Made by a program: the position numbers and the translations under genes. This document shows positions 17,274 to 25,671 of a DNA stretch of 55,357 bases, one piece after another. The notes beneath the pieces are model-generated. The model searched no databases, was not told the DNA's origin, and saw only the letters and a list, made by a program, of their open reading frames with translations. How positions within the stretch are numbered: position 1 is the first letter of the stretch; each line of letters opens with the position of its first letter. Source of the stretch: Halobacteriales archaeon QH_6_64_20 (lineage in GTDB: Archaea > Halobacteriota > Halobacteria > Halobacteriales > Halococcaceae); contig PXQR01000061.1 of NCBI GenBank assembly GCA_003021235.1, positions 1 to 55,357 on the forward strand. The letters run 5' to 3'.

Positions 17274-19181
17274 CTACTGCGAGGAACGCTCGCCGAGCGG
17301 CTCGATCGACCCGTTCTCCCCGGCTTCTGCGAGGAACAGTGCGCCGTTGACGAAGCCAATGTGACTGAACGCCTGGGGGAAGTTCCCGAGCAGTCGGCCG
17401 CTCTCGGGATCGATCTCCTCGGAGACGAGGCCGAGCGTGGAGGTGTACCCCTGTATCGCTTCGAAGACCTCACGAGCGCGCTCGACGCGACCGGAACGGG
17501 CGAGACAGCCGATCAACCAGAACGAACACACCACGAACGCGCCTTCGTCGCCCGGCAGGCCGTCCTCTTCGTACCGATAGACCAGTCCGTCGTCGGTCGT
17601 CAGACGGTCTTCGACGGCGTCGATGGTTCCGCGAACGCGCTCGTCGTCGAAGGGCAGAAAGCCCGTCAACAGGCCCATGAGAACGCTCGCGTCCATCTGC
17701 TCGTTCCTGAACGATTGGGTAAAGCCGTTCAGGTCCTCGTCGAATCCCTCTTCGAGGGTCGTCTCGCGGATCTCCGCGCGGGTCGCGCGCCACCCTTCAA
17801 CTGGGGCGTCGAAGCCCCCGTCCTCGGCTAACTCGAGCCCGCGATCGATCGCGACCCAACACATCATCTTCGAGTGGACCCAATGTTTAGGGTCGCCGCG
17901 TTGCTCCCAGATGCCGGCACCCCTCTGATCCCAGTTCTCGCGGACGTATTCGACGATCTGGCGAACCGCGGTCCAGTCCTCGCCGACGATCTCTCCGTCG
18001 GATCGTGCGAGGTGGGAAATCGCGTTTACCATCTCGCCGTACATGCCGAGTTGGAGCTGTGAGGAGGCTCCGTTGCCGATCCGCACCGGCCGGGAGTCCT
18101 CGTAGCCTGCGAGGTGATCGAGTTCCCGCTCGTCGAACTCGGCGCTGTGTTCGAGGCCGTACAGCGGGCCCATCTCGGCGGGGTCGATCGATCGGCTCAG
18201 GTGCAGGAATCGATTCAGGTATCGCTCGGCTTCTCGCTCGTGTCCGAGGTTGTCGAAGGCTCTGGCGGTAAGCGCACCGTCGCGGATCCAGCTGTAGCGA
18301 TAATCCCAGTTTCGCACGCCGCCGATCACTTCGGGCAAGGAAGTGGTGGGCGCGGCGGCGATCGCGCCCGTGCTCTTGTACGCGAGCAACTTCAGGACGA
18401 GCCCGGACCGGACGGCCAGATCGTGACCGGGCCCGGCGAACGGACACACCTTCCGGTCACAGGAGTGCGCCCAGTCGCGCCAGAACGAAACCGTCCGATC
18501 GAGCAGGTCCCGACAGCCGGTCGGTTCGGTCGGCGCACGCATTCCGTACTGACAAACGTACCAGCCGGTCTCGCCGGCGTTCACGGTGTACGTCGTGCCG
18601 GCACCGTTCTCGCCCCCGACACCGCTGTCACCCTCGCCATTACCGTCGTCCTCGACGCCACTGTCTTCCTTGCTATCGACATCGAGCGCGACCGATTCGG
18701 GCACGGAGAGCAACACGCGTTCCTCGTCGCTGCTGGCGAGCGCGCCGTCGGCGACCGGTTCGACCCGCGTCGTCGCACGGGCGTAGTCGAAGCGCGGCGA
18801 GAACTCGACGTCGAGATCGACCGATCCCTCGATGCATTCGACCTCCCGGTAGATCGCCCGGTAGGCCGGCGGGTCTCCCCCGGTGTCTTCGAGCAGTGGC
18901 ATGAAGTCGGTGACCGTCACGACGCCCGACTCGGTTCGAAACGTCGTTTGCAGGACGTTCGTCCGATCGAGGTACTGCTGGTCGGCGTCGTACGACTCGG
19001 TCGGCCGGATCGCAAAGCGACCGCCCCCCTTGTCGTCGAGGATCGCAGCGAAGACGCTCGATGCGTTCATCGTCGGGAAGCAGGCCCAGTCGATCGAGCC
19101 GTTCCGGCCGACCAGCGCACAGGTTTCGGTGTTGCCGATCAGGCCGTACTCGGCGATCGGCTCGTAGTTACCCTCGGCCAT
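17274..19181 (-). CDS. Glycoside hydrolase family 15 paralogue
   Basis: A 635-residue protein with the same order of motifs as its neighbour: EYGLIGNTETCALVGRNGSIDWA, APTTSLPE, NWDYRYSWIRDGALT, GIWEQRGDPKHWVHSK and VSEEIDPESG. The Glu within ELRGEP of the paralogue becomes Gln-Arg-Gly-Asp here (EQRGDP), so the acid may be Asp or the preceding Glu. A Gly/Asp/Ser-rich insertion (about residues 170-200) is missing from the paralogue. The two genes probably arose by tandem duplication. It is divergent from gnd across a 253-nt spacer. The substrate may differ from the paralogue's. Confidence 0.86.
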   Translation of the reverse strand: MAEGNYEPIAEYGLIGNTETCALVGRNGSIDWACFPTMNASSVFAAILDDKGGGRFAIRPTESYDADQQYLDRTNVLQTTFRTESGVVTVTDFMPLLEDTGGDPPAYRAIYREVECIEGSVDLDVEFSPRFDYARATTRVEPVADGALASSDEERVLLSVPESVALDVDSKEDSGVEDDGNGEGDSGVGGENGAGTTYTVNAGETGWYVCQYGMRAPTEPTGCRDLLDRTVSFWRDWAHSCDRKVCPFAGPGHDLAVRSGLVLKLLAYKSTGAIAAAPTTSLPEVIGGVRNWDYRYSWIRDGALTARAFDNLGHEREAERYLNRFLHLSRSIDPAEMGPLYGLEHSAEFDERELDHLAGYEDSRPVRIGNGASSQLQLGMYGEMVNAISHLARSDGEIVGEDWTAVRQIVEYVRENWDQRGAGIWEQRGDPKHWVHSKMMCWVAIDRGLELAEDGGFDAPVEGWRATRAEIRETTLEEGFDEDLNGFTQSFRNEQMDASVLMGLLTGFLPFDDERVRGTIDAVEDRLTTDDGLVYRYEEDGLPGDEGAFVVCSFWLIGCLARSGRVERAREVFEAIQGYTSTLGLVSEEIDPESGRLLGNFPQAFSHIGFVNGALFLAEAGENGSIEPLGERSSQ

Positions 19182-19351
19182 GGACGAAATGGGATCGGGT
19201 CGTTTCGATCGAGCGCTCTCGGAACACGAGCGATCATACTACCGCCAGCACAAAGCGTTAGTGGACGTCCGACTCCGAGACGGGTCCATTCGGACGGGAC
19301 GGTTCGCGTATGGCCCCGACACCGTACTGACCGACTATGTGAAGGCATGTA

Positions 19352-19428
19352 TTTTTAGCAGTCGCCGTCGTCGCTCGAACACGCCACGGGTGCAAGCGTC
19401 GATTCCAACGCTCCGAAACCGTGGGAGG
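19352..19428 (+). promoter_or_regulatory. gnd promoter and ribosome binding site
   Basis: The TATA-like TTTTTAG at 19352-19358 predicts transcription from about 19,380. The ATG at 19435 is preceded by GGGAGG at 19423-19428 with 6-nt spacing, a clear Shine-Dalgarno site. The gene thus has a leader of about 55 nt, unlike most genes in this window, and the site decides the start codon. Confidence 0.6.
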
Positions 19429-19434
19429 CTACTG

Positions 19435-20484
19435 ATGACAGCAGACATGCAACTCGGGATGATCGGACTGGGACAGATGGGATCGAACCTCGCCAAACAG
19501 GCGCTCGACAGGGACATCGAGGTCGTCGGCGCGGACTTACAGGATCACCCCGAACTGGAGGAAAAGGGTGCAATCATCTTAGAGGAGGGCTCGTACGACC
19601 GACTCGCCGAGGAACTCGATACCCCGCGAGTGGTCTACATGTCCTTGCCCGCCGGCGAGTTGATCGACAACGAACTCGACGAGATGTTAGGCGTCTTCGA
19701 GGCGGGCGACGTGATCATGGACGGTGGCAATTCCTTCTGGCGCGACTCGATGCGCCGCGCGGAACGCGCCGGCGAGGAGGGCATCTACTACCTCGATTGT
19801 GGGTCGAGCGGCGGGCCGTTCCGCGCGCGGGAGGGGGCTTGTTTCATGGTCGGCGGCGAGGAGGAAGGCTTCGAGATCGCTCGGCCCCTGCTCGACGAAC
19901 TGTCGGTCGACGGGGGACTTCTCCACACCGGCCCGCCGGGGAGCGGCCACTTCGTGAAACTCGTTCATAATGGCGTCGAGTTCGGGATGCTCCAGTCGAT
20001 CGCCGAGGGGGTCGAACTCTTAGAGGCCGGCCAGTTCGACATCGATCTCGGCGACGTCTTTACGAACTGGTCGAACGGTGCGGTCGTCGAGAGCTGGCTC
20101 GTCGAACTCATGGCGAAGGGCCTCAAGAAAGAAGACCAGTTCGCCGAGACCGACACGCCGGATTTCTACGACATTCCCAATTACGTCGAGGACACCGGCG
20201 AGGTGAACTGGCTCGTCGACGAGGCGATCAAAGGCGAGACCCCGGTGCCGGTAATCACCCAGTCGGTGATCGAACTGCTCAAGTCCCGGGGCAACCAGCG
20301 CCACGCCTACCGGGCGGTCGCGCTGATGCGCCATGGGTTCGGCAATCACCCCTTCGGCGAGGACGAGGCCATCCGCCAGGAACGCTACGAAGGCCGCGTC
20401 GACGAAGAAGCACGCCACGACCTGCGCGACGAGGAGAGCATGGATCCCCTCAACCCGACCGACGACAACGCCGGCGAGGACTGA
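19435..20484 (+). CDS. gnd: 6-phosphogluconate dehydrogenase (decarboxylating)
   Basis: A 349-residue enzyme converting 6-phosphogluconate to ribulose 5-phosphate with release of CO2. The Rossmann motif is GLGQMGSNLA (residues 11-20), followed by VIMDGGNSFWRDS, the substrate motif GSSGGPFRAREG and the catalytic KLVHNGVEFGM. It is the short GndA/YqeC-like form. An acidic C-terminal tail (last ~30 residues) extends beyond the usual ~300 residues. The start at 19435 is set by GGGAGG; MQLG four codons later is the usual family start. It precedes rpiA and follows the Azf-like SDR and GH15 genes, consistent with an oxidative pentose-phosphate cluster. Confidence 0.92.
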   Translation: MTADMQLGMIGLGQMGSNLAKQALDRDIEVVGADLQDHPELEEKGAIILEEGSYDRLAEELDTPRVVYMSLPAGELIDNELDEMLGVFEAGDVIMDGGNSFWRDSMRRAERAGEEGIYYLDCGSSGGPFRAREGACFMVGGEEEGFEIARPLLDELSVDGGLLHTGPPGSGHFVKLVHNGVEFGMLQSIAEGVELLEAGQFDIDLGDVFTNWSNGAVVESWLVELMAKGLKKEDQFAETDTPDFYDIPNYVEDTGEVNWLVDEAIKGETPVPVITQSVIELLKSRGNQRHAYRAVALMRHGFGNHPFGEDEAIRQERYEGRVDEEARHDLRDEESMDPLNPTDDNAGED

Positions 20485-20554
20485 GACGAGGACCCTCGAA
20501 ACCGAACGGAACCACGACGGTAGACGAACACCGAGAGAACGATACATCAAGATC

Positions 20555-20746
20555 ATGGCGAAAGAGTTCAGATACACCGAGAACGGCACGGCGATCAGCG
20601 TCTGGGCCGAGAGCGAAACGGAGGTCGTAGAGCGAGCACAGGAGGAACTCGACTCACAGGGCGTCTCCCTCGGCGAAGCGGAGATCCGCGAGCACGTACA
20701 GGTAATCCCCTCGCCGCGGCGGATCAAGTCCGGCGAACAGGGAGTC
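20555..20746 (+). other. In-frame 64-codon segment upstream of rpiA
   Basis: From ATG 20555 the frame is open directly into rpiA with no stop. The translated segment starts MAKEFRYTENG and contains AESETEVVERAQEELDSQGV and EIREHVQVIPSPRR. It is acidic and looks like haloarchaeal coding sequence (a strand-helix-strand pattern). It is either an N-terminal domain of RpiA or the trace of a separate small gene fused by loss of its stop. I do not recognise the domain. No good ribosome site precedes either ATG. Confidence 0.5.
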
Positions 20747-21427
20747 ATGGACGAACGGCGGCGACGGGGCGGTCGGGAGGCCGCGGACGTCGTCGACAGC
20801 GGGATGACGGTCGGATTGGGGACGGGCAGTACGACCGCGTGGGCGATCGCGGAGGTCGGCCGCCGAGTGCGCGAGGGCGAACTAGAGGACGTCCGCGGCG
20901 TGGCGACGTCGCTTCAATCGCACGAACTCGCGAAGGAAGCCGATATCCCCCTCGTCGATCTCGATCAGTTAGAGGAAGTCGACGTGGCGATCGACGGCGC
21001 GGATCGCTACGATCCGGAGGCCCCTCACGTCGTGAAGGGCGGCGGCGCTTCACACGCTCGCGAGAAGGTCATCGACGCGATGAGCGAGCGATTGGTGATC
21101 GCGACCGACGACGAGAAGGCCCAAACCCCCCTTTCCTATCCGGTCCCGCTGTCGGTGATGCCGGCTTCCCGCGAAGTCGCTGCCGAGTGGGTGCGCGAGT
21201 TGGGCGGCGAGCCCCAACTTCGCTACGGCCAGGCGAAGGACGGTCCGCTGTTTACCGCGAACGCGAACTTAGTGTTCGACTGTGACTTCGGCGCGATGGA
21301 CGACATCGAGGGCCTCGCGGCGGAGCTGTCCGCGATCCCCGCCTCACAGGAACACGGCCTGTTCGTCGATATGGTCGACGAGATCTACATCGGGGCCGAC
21401 GACGGCGTCGAGACGATCTCCTTTTGA
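20747..21427 (+). CDS. rpiA: Ribose-5-phosphate isomerase A
   Basis: A 226-residue enzyme from ATG 20747, interconverting ribulose 5-phosphate and ribose 5-phosphate. Family motifs are GLGTGSTTAWAI (residues 25-36), VDVAIDGADR with the catalytic Asp, and VVKGGGASHAREK with the active-site Lys. The length fits normal RpiA, so 20747 is taken as the core start, but an in-frame extension back to 20555 would give 290 residues. It lies 262 nt after gnd (70 nt after its stop if the extension is counted) in the same direction and would act on the gnd product. Confidence 0.9.
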   Translation: MDERRRRGGREAADVVDSGMTVGLGTGSTTAWAIAEVGRRVREGELEDVRGVATSLQSHELAKEADIPLVDLDQLEEVDVAIDGADRYDPEAPHVVKGGGASHAREKVIDAMSERLVIATDDEKAQTPLSYPVPLSVMPASREVAAEWVRELGGEPQLRYGQAKDGPLFTANANLVFDCDFGAMDDIEGLAAELSAIPASQEHGLFVDMVDEIYIGADDGVETISF

Positions 21428-21496
21428 GGACGAACGCGGGTTCGATCGCTGCGTCGGCGCGTCGCCGACGATTCGCGCGAAACGCCGTCGACCGAC

Positions 21497-22372
21497 TCAC
21501 ACCTCTTCGACGACGTTTTCGAGCGTGCCGATGGATTCGATGTCGATCGTCACTTGATCACCCTCTCGAAGCGTGAACTCCTCGCTCGGAACCAGCGACG
21601 TCCCCGTGAGCAGTACCGACAGGTCGGGGACTGCGTTGTGACGGGTGAGCCAGTCGAGGAGTTCCTCGCAGGTCCGGGCCATCTTCGCCGTCGAGGTCGT
21701 GCCGTCGAACTCGACGTCGCCGTTACGCTCGATCGTCATCGCGATCTCGAGGTCGTGGGGGTCCTCGACCGTCGCGGGCGAGGCGACACAGGGACCGATC
21801 GCACAGGCGTTCGCGTAGACCTTCGCCTGGGGGAGATAGAGGGGATTGGTCCCTTCGATCGAGCGGCTGCTCACGTCGTTGCCGACCGTATACCCGACGA
21901 TCTCCCCGCGATAGCAGACGACCGCGAGTTCGGGTTCGGGGACGTCCCATTCGGAATCGCCGCGCACGCCGATCGCCCCGCGGGGGCCGACGGTACGAGA
22001 CGGCGTCGACTTGAAGAACAGCTCGGGGCGCTCGTTCCGGTAGACGTCGTCGTAGAGGTCGCCCTGATCGCTCTCTTCCTCGCGGGCGTCGCCCGATACC
22101 TCGTAGGTGACGCCCGCCGCCCAGACCTCCTCGGCGAGGACGGGCATCCCCGCCTCCGCTTCGACGGTCTCGACGTCGATCAGCGCCGCCTCGGCCGTTA
22201 GATCGGACGCGATCGTATCGACGCTCTCGCCGACGACCGCCGCGGCCGCCGCGAGCTCGTCGAAGGAACGGAGTCCGGCGTCGGTCACCGAGAGGTCGTA
22301 GGCTTTCCGTCCGTCGCGAGCGACGAGTCTCGTTCCCGAACCGCGCTCGGCGGGGAGGCGATAGTAACGCAT
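21497..22372 (-). CDS. Fumarylacetoacetate hydrolase family; 2-keto-3-deoxy-pentonate dehydratase-like
   Basis: A 291-residue enzyme. The second half has the FAH fold metal and substrate pattern: EVWAAGVTYEVS, ERPELFFKSTPS, VPEPELAVV (acidic metal ligand) and NDVSSRSIEGTNPLYLPQAK. These features match the Caulobacter XylX and haloarchaeal 2-keto-3-deoxyxylonate/arabinonate dehydratase branch, which makes 2-oxoglutarate semialdehyde. The start at 22372 follows a TTTTGTACTT-containing promoter about 25-35 nt upstream. It lies 236 nt beyond a ribose-type transporter on the same strand, supporting a pentose role; no pentonate dehydratase is in the window, so the assignment is moderate. Confidence 0.75.
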   Translation of the reverse strand: MRYYRLPAERGSGTRLVARDGRKAYDLSVTDAGLRSFDELAAAAAVVGESVDTIASDLTAEAALIDVETVEAEAGMPVLAEEVWAAGVTYEVSGDAREEESDQGDLYDDVYRNERPELFFKSTPSRTVGPRGAIGVRGDSEWDVPEPELAVVCYRGEIVGYTVGNDVSSRSIEGTNPLYLPQAKVYANACAIGPCVASPATVEDPHDLEIAMTIERNGDVEFDGTTSTAKMARTCEELLDWLTRHNAVPDLSVLLTGTSLVPSEEFTLREGDQVTIDIESIGTLENVVEEV

Positions 22373-22608
22373 AGCACCGAGTGTGCGGGCGAAGTACAAA
22401 ACCCTTGACCCGGCGGGATCTCACGGAAGCGAATCGTTGCGCCGAGGCGGTCGATTTCGGTGTGATCGACCTCGACGGGGCGACGAGGCGACGAGACGAC
22501 GAATCGACGCGCACGGCTTCGATCCCGTCGACGAACCGGGTTCGACGACTTTCCGTCGGTGCGATCCGGAACGACCCGGCTCGCGATCCCGCGTGGCGTC
22601 GGTTCCCC

Positions 22609-23697
22609 TCAGCCGAAGTACTGGTCGATGTAATCAGCGGCGTTTTCCTGTGTGACCTCCAACCCGTCGATAGGGATGACGTCCTCGACCTCCTCGCCGG
22701 CGAGGTAGGCCTTTCCCCGCTCGATCGCCGTCGTGACCATCTCTTCGGGGAGTTGTGCGAGGGTGCCGTAGTACTGGTTGTCCGCGAACAGTTCGACCCA
22801 CGCTCTGGTACCGTCGATGCCGGTGATCGGAACCGACATATTGGAGCTCTGTAGCGCTTGACGAGCGCCGAGCGCCATCAGGTCGTTCTGGCAGAACACG
22901 CCGTCTATCTCGTCGCCGTACTGGGTGATGAAGTCCTCCATCGTGCTCAGTGCGTCCTGGGTCGTGAACTCGCCGGTCTGGCTGGCGAGCGCTTCCAGAT
23001 TGGAGTTGTTGCTGACGACGTTTCTAAAGCCCTGTCCCCGCTCGTTCGTGACGCTGGCGCCGGGCGTCCCGCTCAACTGGACGACGCTATAGGTATCCAT
23101 GTCGGCGCTTTCCTGCATGAAGTTCAGGCAGAGTTCGGTCGATCGCTGTCCCAGTTGGACGTTGTCCGAGGCGATGTACGTGACCGTCTCGCCCTCCGCG
23201 ACGTTGCGATCGATGGCGATCACGGGGATGTCGTTCTGATTGGCCTCGTTGATGGCGTTGACGACGCCCTCGGCCGTAATGGCCGATATCATGAGAAAGG
23301 CCACGTCGTTCGAGATGGCGGTCTCCACATTGGAAATCTGCGTGCTCTGTGAGTCGCCCGCGTCGTAAAACGACGAATCGGAGGCGATCGTCCCTTGATT
23401 CTTCGCCTGTTCGAACACCTCTTGCATTCGCGCGAAGAAGGTGAACTCGAGCGACGGGATCGAGAGCGCGACGGTCGGCGGGGACTCGCTGTTACTGCTA
23501 CTGCCGCCGCTTTCGTTGGCGCTACTGCCGTTGCTGGCGCTACTATCGTCCCCGTTCCCGCTCTCGGAAGCGTTATTCCCACCGCTGCTACCGTTGCCAC
23601 CGCCGTCGCTACCCCCACCGGTACAGCCGGCGAGTACGGCCGCGCCTGCGATCGTGCCACTGCGGATGAACTGTCGTCTCCGAAGGTCTCGCGACAT
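22609..23697 (-). CDS. Ribose-type ABC transporter substrate-binding lipoprotein
   Basis: A 362-residue protein. The Tat signal is RRRQFIRSG (residues 6-14), with lipobox LAGC and acylated Cys25. A long Ser/Gly/Asn linker (26-73) leads to a Peripla_BP_4 domain of the RbsB type (VAIDRNVAEGETVTYIASDN; DGVFCQNDLMALGA). It would bind a monosaccharide such as a pentose, galactose or related sugar outside the cell. TATA-like GGTTTTTACG lies about 25-35 nt upstream (23,723-23,732), so the gene has its own leaderless promoter even though the permease gene is just 66 nt upstream on the same strand. Confidence 0.88.
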   Translation of the reverse strand: MSRDLRRRQFIRSGTIAGAAVLAGCTGGGSDGGGNGSSGGNNASESGNGDDSSASNGSSANESGGSSSNSESPPTVALSIPSLEFTFFARMQEVFEQAKNQGTIASDSSFYDAGDSQSTQISNVETAISNDVAFLMISAITAEGVVNAINEANQNDIPVIAIDRNVAEGETVTYIASDNVQLGQRSTELCLNFMQESADMDTYSVVQLSGTPGASVTNERGQGFRNVVSNNSNLEALASQTGEFTTQDALSTMEDFITQYGDEIDGVFCQNDLMALGARQALQSSNMSVPITGIDGTRAWVELFADNQYYGTLAQLPEEMVTTAIERGKAYLAGEEVEDVIPIDGLEVTQENAADYIDQYFG

Positions 23698-23763
23698 GTG
23701 TCACCGTGCTCCGACGCCGAGCGTAAAAACCGTATGCATCGAACGCCCCTGACTGTTCCGCGG

Positions 23764-24777
23764 TTAGTTCTGCCCGACGACGTTCGCGAGAACCGCGAGC
23801 ATGAGGACGATGCCCTGAGCGACCAACTGGCCCGACGGGCCGACGCCGATGAGATTGAGGCCGTTCTGAAGCACGCCGAGAATGAGGACGCCGACGAGGG
23901 TCCCGATCATGTTCCCCGATCCGCCGAAGAGGTTCGCGCCGCCGAGGATGACCGCCGCGATGGGCGGAAGCAACAATCCAGCGCCCATCGTCGGCACGGC
24001 GCTCCCGAGACGCCCGAGCGTCACCAACCCCGCGATCCCGGCGAACACGGCGGAGATGACGAGCGTACCGAGGCGAACTGCCATAACGTTGATACCCATC
24101 CGTTCTGCGGACTGGCGATCCCCGCCGATCGCGTAGATGTACAGCCCGAACTTCGTATACGAGAGGATCACCTGCGAGAGGATCAGTAATGAGAGGAAAA
24201 CGAGGACGAGGCTCGGCAGTCCGAAGACGGTAGCGCCGCCGACGGCCGTCAGCGACGACGGGAGTCCGATGATCGGTCGGTTCCCCGAGACGATGAGCCC
24301 GAGCCCGTCGGCGAGGAACAACATCGCTAACGTCGTCATAAAGGAAGGGACCCCGAAGCGAGCGGTGACGTATCCCGAGACCGCCCCGAACGCGGCCCCG
24401 AGTCCTAGTCCCACCAGGACGGCAAGCGCCACCGGAACGGACTGACCCTCGAAGAAACGAGCGCCTACCGCGATCGTCGCGATCGTCACCCCAACTACTT
24501 CCAGGACCTGTGCGATGCTCAGATCGATCTCGGCACAGAGGATCGGAAACGTGACGCCGATAGCCATGATGCCGACGATCGATACCTGCTGGAGGACGTT
24601 CAGCTGGTTCTGGACGGTGAGGAACTGCTCGTTCAGCAGCGTAAAGGCGACGTACAACCCGACGAGCCCGACGATCGGTCCGTAGCGACCGATGCTAGCG
24701 ACCGATAGCCGGTTTCGGATCGCGTTCGTATCGACTGTTGAGGGCGACACGACGAAGCACTCTCCCCGGTAGGACAT
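23764..24777 (-). CDS. Ribose-type ABC transporter permease
   Basis: A 337-residue membrane protein of the RbsC/BPD_transp_2 family with about ten hydrophobic segments. Family marks are GIMAIGVTFPILCAEIDLS, where the conserved acidic residue sits, and the loop GGDRQSAERMGINV. It probably forms a homodimeric channel because only one permease gene is present. It is divergent from the ATPase gene across 84 nt. Start codon is less certain: GTG codons nine and ten codons later are also possible. Confidence 0.85.
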   Translation of the reverse strand: MSYRGECFVVSPSTVDTNAIRNRLSVASIGRYGPIVGLVGLYVAFTLLNEQFLTVQNQLNVLQQVSIVGIMAIGVTFPILCAEIDLSIAQVLEVVGVTIATIAVGARFFEGQSVPVALAVLVGLGLGAAFGAVSGYVTARFGVPSFMTTLAMLFLADGLGLIVSGNRPIIGLPSSLTAVGGATVFGLPSLVLVFLSLLILSQVILSYTKFGLYIYAIGGDRQSAERMGINVMAVRLGTLVISAVFAGIAGLVTLGRLGSAVPTMGAGLLLPPIAAVILGGANLFGGSGNMIGTLVGVLILGVLQNGLNLIGVGPSGQLVAQGIVLMLAVLANVVGQN

Positions 24778-24861
24778 TACGATTTCGGGGCTATGACACC
24801 GTTCGCGTCGACACGGGTGGCGGTGCGAACGCTTTTGCTTTCAGGTCGGTATCGACCGCGT

Positions 24862-25659
24862 ATGGCCGACGCTGAGCAGGACGACGAAGACTACGTCGTC
24901 GAGATGGAAGGGATCGAAAAGAGGTTCGGTGAGGTAGTCGCTCTAGAGGACGTAACGCTCAGGCTCCGTCGGAACGAGGTACTGGCTATAGCAGGTGACA
25001 ATGGCGCAGGGAAATCGACGCTCATCAAGTGCCTCGCCGGGGCCCATCGACCGGACGCGGGCGTCATCCGCATCGACGGCGAGACGGTCGACATCGACAG
25101 TCCCCGGAAGGCGAAACGACTCGGCATCGAGACGACGTTTCAGGATCTGGCCGTCGCGGGCAACCTCACCGTAACACAGAATGTCTTCCTCGGGCGCGAG
25201 GAAGTCCAGGGTCCGAACACCCTCCTCGGGGTACTCGACAAGGGTGCGATGCGCGAGCGCGCCGGGGAACTCCTCGACGACCTGAAGATCAACGTCGACG
25301 TCGACGAGAAGGTAGCGAACCTCTCGGGCGGGGAGCGCCAGCTCGTCAGCATCTCTCGGACCTTACTATCTGACCCCGAGATCGTCATCATGGACGAGCC
25401 GACGAGCGCCCTTTCGGTCGAGGGGGCCGACCGCGTGCTCGAACTCATCGACCGGATGCAGGATCAGGGGATTTCCATCGTTCTCATCTCACACAACCTC
25501 GATCACGTCCGGCGGGCGGCCGACCGGGTTCACGTCCTCCACCAGGGCCGAAGCGCCGGCGTCCTCGACGGCGAGGGGGTCGACCGGGACGACATCGTCA
25601 CGCGAATGGTTGCAGGCATGCCCGAATCCGGATACGGCGAACGGGCCGCGAACGTCTGA
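24862..25659 (+). CDS. Ribose-type ABC transporter ATP-binding protein, single ABC domain
   Basis: A 265-residue ATPase with Walker A GDNGAGKST, signature LSGGERQLV, Walker B IVIMDEPTSAL and switch His in VLISHNLDHV. Bacterial RbsA and XylG carry two ABC domains in one chain (~500 residues); this protein has one, as in the FrcA-type ATPases, and would act as a homodimer. It is divergent from its presumed permease and binding protein, so the three genes need coordinated promoters in the 84-nt gap. The start at 24862 begins MADAEQDDED and follows a TATA-like CTTTTGCTTT by about 25 nt. Confidence 0.87.
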   Translation: MADAEQDDEDYVVEMEGIEKRFGEVVALEDVTLRLRRNEVLAIAGDNGAGKSTLIKCLAGAHRPDAGVIRIDGETVDIDSPRKAKRLGIETTFQDLAVAGNLTVTQNVFLGREEVQGPNTLLGVLDKGAMRERAGELLDDLKINVDVDEKVANLSGGERQLVSISRTLLSDPEIVIMDEPTSALSVEGADRVLELIDRMQDQGISIVLISHNLDHVRRAADRVHVLHQGRSAGVLDGEGVDRDDIVTRMVAGMPESGYGERAANV

Positions 25660-25671
25660 GACCGGACGATA

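Noticed and set aside
18114-19358. Long frame opposite the second GH15 gene
   Set aside because: A shadow frame of a full GH15 protein; no domain was recognised.
19180-19434. In-frame N-terminal extension of gnd
   Set aside because: A TATA-like box at 19352 and GGGAGG at 19423 place transcription and translation start later; the extension is not family-like.
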